Below, one piece after another: positions 25,236 through 33,526 of a stretch of 64,000 nt of DNA. Position numbers and translations under genes: made by a program. The DNA is from JAZIHH01 sp036678685 (GTDB taxonomy: Bacteria > Bacillota > UBA4882 > UBA10575): the NCBI GenBank assembly GCA_036678685.1, contig JAZIHH010000028.1, forward strand, positions 1 through 64,000, written 5' to 3'. The notes below the pieces were generated by a model, which was not told the origin of the DNA, searched no databases, and saw only the letters and a list, made by a program, of their open reading frames with translations. How positions within the stretch are numbered: position 1 is the stretch's first letter; each line of letters opens with the position of its first letter.

Positions 25236-26258
25236 ATGTTTAATATGGGGACTGATATTGGGATTGATTTGGGAACAGCCACCACCCTCGTCTATGTACG
25301 CGGCAAGGGAATAATGATTAGAGAACCTTCCGTGGTGGCCCAAGATAAAGAGACCGGTAAAATATTGAAAGTCGGCGAAGAAGCCAGGCGTATGATCGGG
25401 CGGACCCCCGGAAATATTGTGGCCGTACGTCCCCTCAGAGACGGGGTGATCGCCGATTACGACATCACCGAAGTGATGCTCAGGTATTTTATAGAAAAAG
25501 TCAGTCCGAAGCCGCGCCTTTTTCGCCCGCAAGTAGTGGTTGCCATCCCTTCCGGAGTGACCAGCGTGGAAAAACGGGCGGTTCTGGAAGCGGCGATGCA
25601 GGCCGGAGCGAAACAGACTTATCTGATCGAAGAAACAATGGCCGCGGCGATTGGCGCCGGGATTAATGTCTTCGAAGCCAGCGGGAATATGATTGTCGAT
25701 ATCGGGGGAGGGACCACCGGGATCTCCATTATTTCCCTGGGAGGAGTGGTGGTCAGCGAGTCCCTTAGAATTGGCGGGGACAAGTTTGACGAGGCTATTA
25801 TTAAGTACATAAAAAAGATGTTCAATCTAATGATTGGCGAGCGGACCGCGGAAGAGATAAAATTGGAGATTGGTTCGGCTTACCCGGAGGGAGCGGGGAA
25901 GTCCATGGAAATCCGTGGACGGGATCTGGTCACCGGTCTCCCGCGGACCATCACTTTTACCTCCGCCGATTCTTTTCAGGCTATGTCGGAACCGATTACC
26001 GCCATCATTGACGGGATTAAATCGGTTTTGGAACGCACCCCCCCGGAATTGGCTTCCGATATCGTTGACAAAGGGATTATTTTGACCGGCGGCGGTTCTT
26101 TGCTAAATGGTTTCACAAAACTATTAAGAGAAGAGACGGGTATACCGATACATTTAGCAGAGGACCCACTATCCTGTGTAGTGTTGGGCGCCGGGAAAAT
26201 CATGGAGAGTATGGACGGATTGAAGAGCGGCCTGATTGTGGGCAGCCGGTCCGTTTAA
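25236..26258 (+). CDS. mbl: Rod-shape actin homologue Mbl (MreB family)
   Basis: The 340-residue actin-like ATPase carries DIGIDLGTATTLVYV (phosphate 1), IVDIGGGTTGISIISLGG (phosphate 2), and a C-terminal ILTGGGSLLNGF (adenosine motif). The N-terminal MFNMGTDIG reading fits Mbl. Filaments steer cell-wall synthesis along the membrane. The spoIIID-mbl-flgF synteny favours Mbl over the mre-operon paralogue MreB. ATG 25236 follows GGAAGGGG. A terminator at 26284 separates it from the flagellar genes. Confidence 0.93.
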   Translation: MFNMGTDIGIDLGTATTLVYVRGKGIMIREPSVVAQDKETGKILKVGEEARRMIGRTPGNIVAVRPLRDGVIADYDITEVMLRYFIEKVSPKPRLFRPQVVVAIPSGVTSVEKRAVLEAAMQAGAKQTYLIEETMAAAIGAGINVFEASGNMIVDIGGGTTGISIISLGGVVVSESLRIGGDKFDEAIIKYIKKMFNLMIGERTAEEIKLEIGSAYPEGAGKSMEIRGRDLVTGLPRTITFTSADSFQAMSEPITAIIDGIKSVLERTPPELASDIVDKGIILTGGGSLLNGFTKLLREETGIPIHLAEDPLSCVVLGAGKIMESMDGLKSGLIVGSRSV

Positions 26259-26283
26259 CCGGAGAAATTTTACCGGCAACAAG

Positions 26284-26311
26284 GCAGTGGGTCTTCACCC
26301 ACTGCTTTTTA
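26284..26311 (+). terminator. Intrinsic terminator after mbl
   Basis: GCAGTGGGT at 26284-26292 pairs with ACCCACTGC at 26297-26305 around CTTC, followed by TTTTTATTT. Confidence 0.9.
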
Positions 26312-26338
26312 TTTGACCGACGGAAAGGAGGTGCACGG

Positions 26339-27076
26339 ATGTACCGGGGTTTGTACACTGCGGCCTGCGGCATGAACTACCAGTTATACCGGCAGGATGT
26401 TATCGCCAACAATCTGGCCAACATCGATACCACCGGTTACAAAAAGGATGAAGCCGTTGGTTTATCCTTCCGGGAAAGATTGCTCCATGCCATCGACCGG
26501 CAGGGGATTCGGCCCCTCGGGTATACTTCGCCCGGGGTGGCGGTAGAGGAAATTTACACCGACTTCTCGGCCGGCAATTATATGGTCACTGATAACCCGT
26601 TGGACTTGGCTGTATCCGGGGAGGGATTTTTCCTGATCGACGGGGCAGGCGGCCCTTACCTGACCAGGAACGGGAGTTTCACCCGTAATGCCGAAGGCTT
26701 CCTCGTTACGGCCGAGGGGGAATATGTGCTGGGGGAGACGGGCCCCATCGCCCTGCATGGAGAACAAGTGGATATTGCCCTCGACGGCACGATCTATGTG
26801 GACCGGGAGCCGGTGGGGAGAATTCTGGTGGTGATGCCGGAAGACCCCGCCTCCATGGTAAAGGTGGGGCACAACCGTTTCCGGTTTGACGGAGACTGGG
26901 TGCAGGCGGGAGTGGAAACAACGGTTCTGCAGGGCAAGTTGGAACAGGCCAATGTCAATCCCATTGCGGAAATGGTGAAAATGATCGATGTGACCAGAGC
27001 ATACGAGGCCAACCAGAAGACGATTTCCGTAATGGACGACCTGATGCGGGCCGTAAACGAATTGGGCCGCGTCTAG
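26339..27076 (+). CDS. flgF: Flagellar rod protein FlgF (FlhO-like)
   Basis: The 245-residue axial protein has the N-terminal rod motif GMNYQLYRQDVIANNLANIDTTGYKK and the matching C-terminal heptad region with NVNPIAEMVKMIDVTRAYEANQKTI. The central domain has LDLAVSGEGFFLI. Such proteins form the proximal rod between MS-ring and hook. In Bacillus the two genes after mbl are flhO and flhP, and this is the first of the pair. ATG 26339 follows AAGGAGG. Confidence 0.9.
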   Translation: MYRGLYTAACGMNYQLYRQDVIANNLANIDTTGYKKDEAVGLSFRERLLHAIDRQGIRPLGYTSPGVAVEEIYTDFSAGNYMVTDNPLDLAVSGEGFFLIDGAGGPYLTRNGSFTRNAEGFLVTAEGEYVLGETGPIALHGEQVDIALDGTIYVDREPVGRILVVMPEDPASMVKVGHNRFRFDGDWVQAGVETTVLQGKLEQANVNPIAEMVKMIDVTRAYEANQKTISVMDDLMRAVNELGRV

Positions 27077-27103
27077 TCTGTTAAGCGGCGGAACAAAAAG
27101 ATA

Positions 27104-27200
27104 AGGGACAGGGCCGGACCGCATGGCGGAAGCCCGGAAAAATCATCGACCGACTGAGATGATTAAGGCCACCCCTGTCCCTGCGCGGGGTGGCTCGTTT
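27104..27200 (+). promoter_or_regulatory. Candidate RNA attenuator between flgF and flgG
   Basis: A 10-bp perfect pairing (27104-27113 with 27173-27182) closes a multi-branched fold. Inside are hairpins CCGC/GCGG (27119-27122/27126-27129) and AATCAT/ATGATT (27141-27146/27159-27164). The 3' strand of the closing stem overlaps the 5' arm of a second, exclusive hairpin: GCCACCCC 27168-27175 with GGGGTGGC 27187-27194, followed by a T-rich tract. The layout is that of a riboswitch or attenuator with alternative terminator. No known class was recognised. Confidence 0.5.
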
Positions 27201-27230
27201 ATTGATTTACCTAGTTGAGGGGGGAACGAG

Positions 27231-28019
27231 ATGATTAGAGCATTATGGACAGCCGGGGCGGGTATGAACGCCCAGCAAATGAATATCGACGTTATCTCCA
27301 ACAACCTGGCCAATGTCAACACCACAGGGTTCAAAAAATCCCGTCTGGAGTTTCAGGATCTTTTATACCAGACCATACGGGGCGCCGGCTCCGTATCGGC
27401 CCAGGGTTCCATGCTCCCTGCCGGCCTGCAGGTAGGACACGGGGTCCGTCCTGTTTCCAGCAGCCGGATCTACACCCAGGGAGATTTTGTTCAGACCGAC
27501 AACGCTCTGGATTTGTTGATCGAAGGAGACGGTTTCTTCCAGATCATGATGCCCGACGGAACAATCGCCTATACCAGGGACGGCTCCTTCAAGGTCGACG
27601 GTGAGGGAAGAATCACCAACAGCGATGGATTCCTCGTCCAGCCGGAGTTGAGAATTCCGGATAACGCCACTTCGATCATTATCGGAGCCGACGGGACGGT
27701 CAGTATAAGGCTGGCCGGCGATGATTATTGGCAGGAGATTGGCCGTATTGAACTGGTGCGTTTTCTCAACCCCGGGGGCCTGGAGAGCCTCGGAAAGAAT
27801 TTGTTCAGAGCAACCGCCGCTTCGGGCGAACCGCAGTACGGGACGCCAGGTCTCGACGGCATGGGGACCATCGCCCAGGGAATGCTGGAGATGTCCAATG
27901 TGAAAGTGATTGAAGAGATGGTGAACATGATTATCGCCCAAAGGGCTTATGAGATCAACTCCAAAGCCATTCAGGCGGCGGATGAAATGTTGCAGGTGGC
28001 CAACAACCTGAAACGGTAA
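27231..28019 (+). CDS. flgG: Flagellar distal rod protein FlgG (FlhP-like)
   Basis: The 262-residue protein has MNIDVISNNLANVNTTGFKK at the N-terminus, LDLLIEGDGFFQI in the middle and the C-terminal EEMVNMIIAQRAYEINSKAI typical of FlgG. It forms the distal rod that passes the P and L rings. ATG 27231 follows GAGGGGGG. The 154-bp gap from flgF holds the candidate attenuator. FlgA, FlgH and FlgI follow, so this rod is expected to cross an outer membrane. Confidence 0.94.
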   Translation: MIRALWTAGAGMNAQQMNIDVISNNLANVNTTGFKKSRLEFQDLLYQTIRGAGSVSAQGSMLPAGLQVGHGVRPVSSSRIYTQGDFVQTDNALDLLIEGDGFFQIMMPDGTIAYTRDGSFKVDGEGRITNSDGFLVQPELRIPDNATSIIIGADGTVSIRLAGDDYWQEIGRIELVRFLNPGGLESLGKNLFRATAASGEPQYGTPGLDGMGTIAQGMLEMSNVKVIEEMVNMIIAQRAYEINSKAIQAADEMLQVANNLKR

Positions 28020-28058
28020 CCGCCGGTGACCGCGGGACAAGGGAAAGGAGGGTAAGAA

Positions 28059-29024
28059 ATGCGAATAAATAACATAATCTTCCTTGCGCTGGTACTCCTT
28101 TGTTCTGTGCTACCCGTCTTTTCCTTTGACAACCGGGTCCGGATTATTGTTGTCCCGGAGGCGGAGGTGGCCGGCGAAGAATACTGCCTGGGGGATGTGG
28201 CGCAACTGGAGGGAGGCGACCCCGCGATCCTGGCGGAACTGGCCGGGATTTCCCTCGGGCCGGCGCCCAGGGCCGGAAATTTCCGCTGGCTGTACCGGTC
28301 CTATTTGGAACTTGCCCTGCAACGCGCCGGGTGGCCGGCCGGTACTTATCTTTTGGAAATGCCGTCCCGGGTAAAGATTTACGGCGCCAGTCAGAAAATA
28401 ACCGGCGGGATGCTGGCGGAAACCGTTAACGCCCTGGTGGCGGAGTATGCCTCTCCGGAGTGGAGAGAGTGGTGGGTGGAGAACCTCAACCTGCCTCCGG
28501 AGATGACGCTTCCCCCGGGCGAGGTGCGGATAGAACTGGAAAACAAACCGGTGCGTCTTTCTCCCGGCTCTTTGGTGCTGCGTTTAAAAATTATGCTGGA
28601 CGGAAAAGAATACCGGACCATCCCGGTATCCGGCCGCCTGCGGGTCAAAGCGGAAGTGCTTGTTTTAAAAAGCGATCTGGAAAAAGGTGCCGTTTTGACG
28701 GAAGACAACTACCAGCGGGAAGTGCGGGAAGTAACAAGCAATAATGCGCTCCTTGAGTCCCTTGCCCCAGGGGCGTTTCGTACCACCCGTCCCTTACAGG
28801 CCGGTAAAGTTTTGGAAGACCGGGATCTCGAACCGGTTCCCACCATTACCAAGAACAGTAGGGTCCGGATTATTGCCCGGGGAACTTCCCTTCTGGTGAC
28901 GGTTGCCGGTTTGGCCCTGGAAGACGGGAAATTGGGGGAAGAGATTTCCGTTAAAAATATGGAAAGCGGTGCGATCCTCCGGGCCACGGTCATTGGCCCC
29001 GATGAAGTGGAGGTGAAGTTATGA
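28059..29024 (+). CDS. flgA: Flagellar P-ring assembly chaperone FlgA
   Basis: The 321-residue periplasmic protein has a signal peptide (residues 1-24). The C-terminal SAF-type domain includes VLKSDLEKGAVLTEDNY, AFRTTRPLQAGKVLEDRDL and ISVKNMESGAILRATVIG, as in FlgA. FlgA guides FlgI into the P ring around the rod. ATG 28059 follows AAAGGAGG. The stop overlaps the flgH start by 4 bp (ATGA). Confidence 0.92.
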   Translation: MRINNIIFLALVLLCSVLPVFSFDNRVRIIVVPEAEVAGEEYCLGDVAQLEGGDPAILAELAGISLGPAPRAGNFRWLYRSYLELALQRAGWPAGTYLLEMPSRVKIYGASQKITGGMLAETVNALVAEYASPEWREWWVENLNLPPEMTLPPGEVRIELENKPVRLSPGSLVLRLKIMLDGKEYRTIPVSGRLRVKAEVLVLKSDLEKGAVLTEDNYQREVREVTSNNALLESLAPGAFRTTRPLQAGKVLEDRDLEPVPTITKNSRVRIIARGTSLLVTVAGLALEDGKLGEEISVKNMESGAILRATVIGPDEVEVKL

Positions 29025-29611
29025 AGAATAAACCCTTGCTTTTAGCGGTTTTATTAGCCATTGTCCTTCCGGTTTTCTCCGCGGGGGCGGCGGCTACTTC
29101 TTTATGGACCGAAAACAGCCAGGCGGTGTTTGTGAAAAGCGCCCGGCACCGGGTGGGGGATTTGTTGACCTTAATCATTATCGAGCAGTCTTCCGCCACT
29201 TACAAAAATGCCAGTAAGGGCCAGGAAAATGTTGGTTTCCGGGTGGGGCCCGGCGGCGGGCTGTTGACCAATCTCCTTCCTTATCTGCAAGGGGGCATGG
29301 ACAGTTCGTATTCGGGAAGCGGTTCCACGAACAGGGATTCCCAGTTGACAGCCAGGTTAACCGTAACGGTGGTGGATATTGAACCGGAGACCGGCAACCT
29401 TTTGGTTGAGGGCAGACAACGGATTATCATTAATAATGAAGAACAGGATCTTATCGTGCGCGGCCGGATCCGGCCCGAAGATGTCAGGGCGGATAATACC
29501 ATCTACTCCTCGTACATGGCGGACGCGGAGATTGAATACAGAGGCAAGGGAGTGGTGGATGACCACGGCCGGCCCGGAATTATTACCCGTTTCTTTGCCT
29601 GGCTCTTTTAA
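29021..29611 (+). CDS. flgH: Flagellar L-ring protein FlgH
   Basis: The 196-residue protein forms the outer-membrane L ring. The mature part has RHRVGDLLTLIIIEQSSATY near residue 42, ARLTVTVVDIEPETGNLLVEG and the RGRIRPEDVRADNTIYSSYMADAEI segment typical of FlgH. The signal peptide (MKNKPLLLAVLLAIVLP, Ala-rich cleavage site) has no lipobox cysteine, unlike the lipoprotein FlgH of Proteobacteria. Presence of this gene implies an outer membrane. It is translationally coupled to flgA. Confidence 0.95.
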   Translation: MKNKPLLLAVLLAIVLPVFSAGAAATSLWTENSQAVFVKSARHRVGDLLTLIIIEQSSATYKNASKGQENVGFRVGPGGGLLTNLLPYLQGGMDSSYSGSGSTNRDSQLTARLTVTVVDIEPETGNLLVEGRQRIIINNEEQDLIVRGRIRPEDVRADNTIYSSYMADAEIEYRGKGVVDDHGRPGIITRFFAWLF

Positions 29612-29628
29612 GACAGGGGGTGTCGGTT

Positions 29629-30759
29629 GTGACCGGAAAGAGAGCAGTTTTCTTTCTGTTGGTTATAATATTGTTTGTCTGGGTCCGTCCGGCGGCAGCT
29701 CTGGAGGACGGCGTGCAAATGCGGGTAAAAGATATCGCCCGTTTGGAAGGGGTCCGGGATAACCAGCTTACCGGGTTGGGGCTGGTGGTCGGGTTGAACG
29801 GAACCGGGGACAGCAGCCGGAGCGAGGCCAATATGGAGATGGTGCTGAACTTTTTAGCCCGGTACGGGGTGCCGGTGGAAAGCGCCGTTAATTTACGCAA
29901 TGTGGCGGTCGTCGCGGTGTCAGCCAACCTTCCTCCCTTTGTCCGGAGTGGAAGCCGGATTGACGTGCACGTTTCTTCGATCGGTGACGCCCGGAGTCTT
30001 CAAGGCGGCACCCTTTTACAAACGCCGCTTACCGGGGCTGACGGCAAGGTTTATGCCGTAGCCCAGGGACCCCTGATCGTCGGCGGGTATGCGGTGTACG
30101 GTAGGAATAACGAAGTCCGGGAGATCCGGAACCACCCTACAGTGGCGACCATCCCCAATGGCGCCCTGGTTGAGCGGGAAGTACCCATGGACTTCGTCAT
30201 GGACCGGGCCCTCCGGTTGATCCTGAACCGGCCGGATTTTACCACCGCCGGCCGGTTGGCCGAAACGATTAACGGGCATATCCAGCCCGGCTTGGCCCAG
30301 GCCATCGACGGCTCAACGGTGGAAGTGAAGATTCCCGACGCTTACCTGGAACGTCCGGTGGATTTTGTCACTGTTTTGGAAGGCTTGCCGGTAACCCCGG
30401 ACAAGGTCGCCAAGGTGATTATTAACGAACGGACGGGAACCATCATTATCGACGGCAATGTCCGGATTTCCCCGGTGGCGGTGGCCCACGGCAGTATTAC
30501 GGTTAAAGTTCAGGCCGAAACCCTTACCTACCGCCCTCCGTCCCGGGAAGATGAGAAAGGGGAAATCTTAATCCTTGAACGGGAACGGATCGGAGTGGAA
30601 GAAAGGGAAGCGCCTGTGGTTGCTTTGCCGGCCGGCGCCGACCTGGAAGAACTGGTGCGGATTTTAAATGTGGTTGGAACTAACCCGCAGGATATTGCCA
30701 CCATTTTGATTGCCATTCACCAGGCCGGGGCTCTACATGGGGTGTTGGAGATTCAGTAG
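29629..30759 (+). CDS. flgI: Flagellar P-ring protein FlgI
   Basis: FlgI builds the ring that seats the rod in the peptidoglycan layer. The approximately 376-residue sequence has a signal peptide and VKDIARLEGVRDNQLTGLGL, then VALPAGADLEELVRILN and the C-terminal GTNPQDIATILIAIHQAGAL, matching FlgI end to end. GTG 29629 with AGGGGG 8 bases upstream is chosen; GTG 29620 would overlap the ribosome site. Confidence 0.95.
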   Translation: MTGKRAVFFLLVIILFVWVRPAAALEDGVQMRVKDIARLEGVRDNQLTGLGLVVGLNGTGDSSRSEANMEMVLNFLARYGVPVESAVNLRNVAVVAVSANLPPFVRSGSRIDVHVSSIGDARSLQGGTLLQTPLTGADGKVYAVAQGPLIVGGYAVYGRNNEVREIRNHPTVATIPNGALVEREVPMDFVMDRALRLILNRPDFTTAGRLAETINGHIQPGLAQAIDGSTVEVKIPDAYLERPVDFVTVLEGLPVTPDKVAKVIINERTGTIIIDGNVRISPVAVAHGSITVKVQAETLTYRPPSREDEKGEILILERERIGVEEREAPVVALPAGADLEELVRILNVVGTNPQDIATILIAIHQAGALHGVLEIQ

Positions 30760-30885
30760 GGCTGAGCAGGCATAAAGTTGTTTTGGGCCGTTAACCCGGC
30801 GGTGAAGGTGCGGAATGCAGGTTGTTTGGCGGGGAGAGTTGCGGCGTAAGCAACTGCGGTAAATCCTGAGTAAGGAGTGGATAAT

Positions 30886-31197
30886 TTGGAAATCACCCGG
30901 GCTGCAGAACCGTTGGCTTTGAAAAGAACAGCACGGAATGACAACCAGGAGTTAAAGGGAAAAATCCGCGAGTTTGAAGCGATTCTTATTGAGAAAATGC
31001 TCGGTTCCTTGGCGGCAGGAAGCAGTCTTTTTGGCTCCGGCATGAGGGGCGATTTTTATCAGAGCCTTTTTCTGCAGGAGTTGGCGAAAAAAATAGCGGA
31101 AAGGCCGGGGCTGGGGGTGGGGGAGAATATTTACCGCTCTCTGCGGCAGCAGGAGGCCCGGCCCCTGGCTCCCGGGGAAGACGGTTTCCGGCTCTAG
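30886..31197 (+). CDS. flgJ: Rod-binding protein (FlgJ N-terminal type)
   Basis: About 103 residues. The core KIREFEAILIEKMLGSL and GSGMRGDFYQSLFLQELAKKIAE matches the FlgJ rod-cap domain; the muramidase half is absent, as is common in Firmicutes. TTG 30886 has AAGGAG 8 bases upstream. The last 13 codons and the stop lie inside the first copy of the 215-bp GC-rich repeat (from 31156), so the C-terminal tail ARPLAPGEDGFRL is repeat-derived. FlgJ helps rod assembly at the end of the flgF-J operon. Confidence 0.88.
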   Translation: MEITRAAEPLALKRTARNDNQELKGKIREFEAILIEKMLGSLAAGSSLFGSGMRGDFYQSLFLQELAKKIAERPGLGVGENIYRSLRQQEARPLAPGEDGFRL

Positions 31198-31751
31198 GCT
31201 CCGCTTCCCAGCCGGACCGGGCACATGACTTACGGGACCTCCCTGTCCCGGAAGTCAACGCGCCGCCTCCTGCGGCTTGGCCCGTTCCGACCGGTCGCCG
31301 TCGCCAGAAGCCGTTGGCCGTCTTCCCGAGGTCGCGGCGGGCCGTGCCTCCTGCCGCCCTGGGGAATTTGGCCCGGCCCCTGGCTCCCGGGGAAGACGGT
31401 TTCCGGCTCTAGGCTCCGCTTCCCGGCCGGACCGGGCACATGACTTACGGGACCTCCCTGTCCCGGAAGTCAACGCGCCGCCTCCTGCGGCTTGGCCCGT
31501 TCCGGCCGGTCGCCGTCGCCAGAAGCCGTTGGCCGTCTTCCCGAGGTCGCGGCGGGCCGTGCCTCCTGCCGCCCTGGGGAATTTGGCCCGGCCCCTGGCT
31601 CCCGGGGAAGACGTTTCCGGCTCTAGGCTCCGCTTCCCGGCCGGACCGGGCACATGACTTACGGGACTTCCCTGTCCCGGAAGTCAACGCGCCGCCTCCT
31701 GCGGCTTGGCCCGTTCCGGCCGGTCGCCGTCGCCAGAAGCCGTTGGCCGTC
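31156..31751. repeat. 215-bp GC-rich tandem repeat, 2.8 copies
   Basis: Copies begin at 31156, 31371 and 31586 (period 215 bp); the third is cut at about 31751 and has one base deleted near 31611. Copies differ by only a few substitutions. Each contains a 56-bp core (31229, 31444, 31658) with two hairpins. Apart from the flgJ tail the array holds no credible gene; frames on both strands are compositional artefacts. Confidence 0.9.
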
Positions 31752-31765
31752 GCAAGAAAAAGGAT

Positions 31766-31960
31766 TTGTTGAGAAGGGAAATACGGGAACATAAAGAATA
31801 TAGATTACGTTATTGGACTAAAGAAATGGACCAGTACTCTTGTCCGTTGGAACCGGGATTTGCGGGACCCCGTTGCCTTGCAAAATTTGTTGATACCGCC
31901 GCAACGGATGGAGCCGGCCGCCGGGTGAAGGAAACGGCAAGGATGGGTCCTACAAAATAA
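31766..31960 (+). CDS. Hypothetical 64-residue ORF
   Basis: A TTG at 31766 sits behind AAAAAGGA just after the repeat array. The frame reads LLRREIREHKEYRLRYW then a CPLEPGF stretch and a basic tail to the stop at 31958-31960. It overlaps no other gene and ends 13 bp before the next one. Two cysteines are present. No family is recognised; it could be a remnant. Confidence 0.3.
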   Translation: MLRREIREHKEYRLRYWTKEMDQYSCPLEPGFAGPRCLAKFVDTAATDGAGRRVKETARMGPTK

Positions 31961-31973
31961 AGGAGGAGTCGTT

Positions 31974-32753
31974 TTGAAGAAAACCGGAAAGAAAAGGAAT
32001 GTTCCCGGAGAAAAAACACCTTTTATTTCTCGGTTGTACAATCTTCTCTTTGACGAGGACGTATACAAGAGGATGAAAGGTTTTCTCATTTGGGGTTTGG
32101 TTATTTTTGCCGTGGTATGGGCCTTGAGCTTTTTCTTTTTGCCGGAAAAAGCTTTGAAAGATACATTGCTGGTCGAGAAACTCTTTGGCACCAAGGGAAC
32201 TACCGGATTCGGCGAGTGGGGCGTTAAAAAACTGGGCGAGACGTATAAAATTTTCAAGTGGGAGTTTAATACGGAGACCGTCTTTAATACCTGGGGTAAT
32301 GTTTTTCTGGTGACCTTAAAGACCTTCCTGCATCACCTGGTGATGGTCTTTCTTTTCCTCTTTTTGCTCAACCGTTTCCGGATTGGCCGCTTTCCCCTGG
32401 GGTATTTCTATTTCTTGGTCTACACTATTCTCATGGCTGTAGTGGTGGGCACGAATTCTTATGTTTACCCTCCCCAGTGGAGCGCCGCCCTCGGGGCGCT
32501 GGGTACTTTTATCCGGTTTGGCATTTTTGAATGGTTTGCCTACGGGCTCCTGGCAATCTCTACTCTAAACTGGACTTGGTTAAAAGCGGATTCGCTTTTC
32601 ACCGGCCGCTGGGAAAAGGCCGGTCGTTTCTGGTCCCTGCCCCGTTTGGTTCCGGATGAAAGAGATATTTTAATCTTTGGGTTTCTTTTCTTGCTGGCCG
32701 CCAATTTTGCCGAAGCGCGTTTAATTGTTTTCTATAATTATTATCTATTTTAA
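31974..32753 (+). CDS. Uncharacterised polytopic membrane protein
   Basis: The 259-residue protein has a basic N-terminus and about five hydrophobic segments: residues 36-60 (FLIWGLVIFAVVWALSFFFL), 108-132, 140-162, 178-198 and 225-250. A TTG start at 31974 has AGGAGGAG six bases upstream. The topology is like SpoIIM/DUF95-type proteins, but I see no diagnostic motif. Its partner is unknown; the methyltransferase gene follows 40 bp later. Confidence 0.6.
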   Translation: MKKTGKKRNVPGEKTPFISRLYNLLFDEDVYKRMKGFLIWGLVIFAVVWALSFFFLPEKALKDTLLVEKLFGTKGTTGFGEWGVKKLGETYKIFKWEFNTETVFNTWGNVFLVTLKTFLHHLVMVFLFLFLLNRFRIGRFPLGYFYFLVYTILMAVVVGTNSYVYPPQWSAALGALGTFIRFGIFEWFAYGLLAISTLNWTWLKADSLFTGRWEKAGRFWSLPRLVPDERDILIFGFLFLLAANFAEARLIVFYNYYLF

Positions 32754-32793
32754 CCTGGGACCGGCCAGGAAGTGCGCTTCGGGAGTGGAAAAC

Positions 32794-33399
32794 ATGAGCG
32801 AGCACTATTTCACCGGTGAACCCGCTTCCCGGTTTAAACCCGGCTCCTTCACCGCCCGCCTGCGGGGCCGGGACTTTATATTTTGGACCGGCGCCGGTGT
32901 TTTTTCCCGGGGACGGGTGGATCCCGGGACCAGGCTGCTGGTAGAAAGCTTGCTTCTTTCCGGGGTGGAGGCGCCTCTGGATCTGGGCTGCGGGTATGGG
33001 GTAATCGGCCTGGTCATCGCCAGGGAACTACCTGGAATCCAGGTGTATATGAGTGACCCCAACAAACGCGCGGTTACCTTGGCGGTAAAGAACGCCACCG
33101 TTAACGGGATAAGCAATGTTTGTATTAAAGAAGGAAAAGGGTTTGAACCCTGGGGGTCCCGGCAATTTGATTTGATTGCCTGTAATCCGCCTCTCCGGGC
33201 GGGCAAGAAGACGGTCCTGGACTTATTTCAGCAGGCCGCCGGGTGGTTGTTGCCCGGAGGAAGCTTGTGGACGGTAATCCGGACCGCACAGGGGGCAAAA
33301 AGCTATATCCGGGAATTGCAAGGAATTTTCCCCCACGTACAGGTGGTGGAAGTCAAGAGCGGCTACCGGGTAATTAAGGCCGTGAAAGAAGAAGGGTAA
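32794..33399 (+). CDS. Class I SAM-dependent methyltransferase (RsmC-like)
   Basis: The 201-residue protein has motif I LDLGCGYGVIGLVIA, motif II YMSDPNKRAVTLAVKNA and motif IV FDLIACNPPLRAG; NPPL/NPPF is typical of methyltransferases of exocyclic amino groups on rRNA guanine (RsmC/RlmG class). ATG 32794 follows GGGAGTGG; the longer open frame to 32725 overlaps the upstream gene. Next to ribosomal genes rplM-rpsI, an RNA substrate is plausible. Confidence 0.82.
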   Translation: MSEHYFTGEPASRFKPGSFTARLRGRDFIFWTGAGVFSRGRVDPGTRLLVESLLLSGVEAPLDLGCGYGVIGLVIARELPGIQVYMSDPNKRAVTLAVKNATVNGISNVCIKEGKGFEPWGSRQFDLIACNPPLRAGKKTVLDLFQQAAGWLLPGGSLWTVIRTAQGAKSYIRELQGIFPHVQVVEVKSGYRVIKAVKEEG

Positions 33400-33488
33400 A
33401 AGGGCCGGCAGGCCGGTCTTACCGGGGGTATCCGGCCGGTACGGACGGTGGAAAGCCCCGGGGGGAATTTTGAAAAATGACGCGCCTA

Positions 33489-33518
33489 TTGACCCGGTAC
33501 GGTTTTGTTTGTTATAAT
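33489..33518 (+). promoter_or_regulatory. Promoter of rplM-rpsI
   Basis: TTGACC at 33489-33494 and TATAAT at 33513-33518 are 18 bp apart; transcription would begin about 33525, just before the leader hairpin. Confidence 0.75.
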
Positions 33519-33526
33519 AAATAAGT

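Noticed and set aside
27104..27200. Cyclic-di-GMP riboswitch before flgG
   Set aside because: The flagellar context is suggestive, but the conserved GEMM core sequences are not seen; kept only as an unclassified attenuator.
31225..31792. Several overlapping open frames of 70-130 codons on both strands across the tandem repeat
   Set aside because: They repeat with the 215-bp unit, lack ribosome sites and have Arg/Pro/Gly-rich composition expected from GC-rich DNA; they are artefacts of the repeat.
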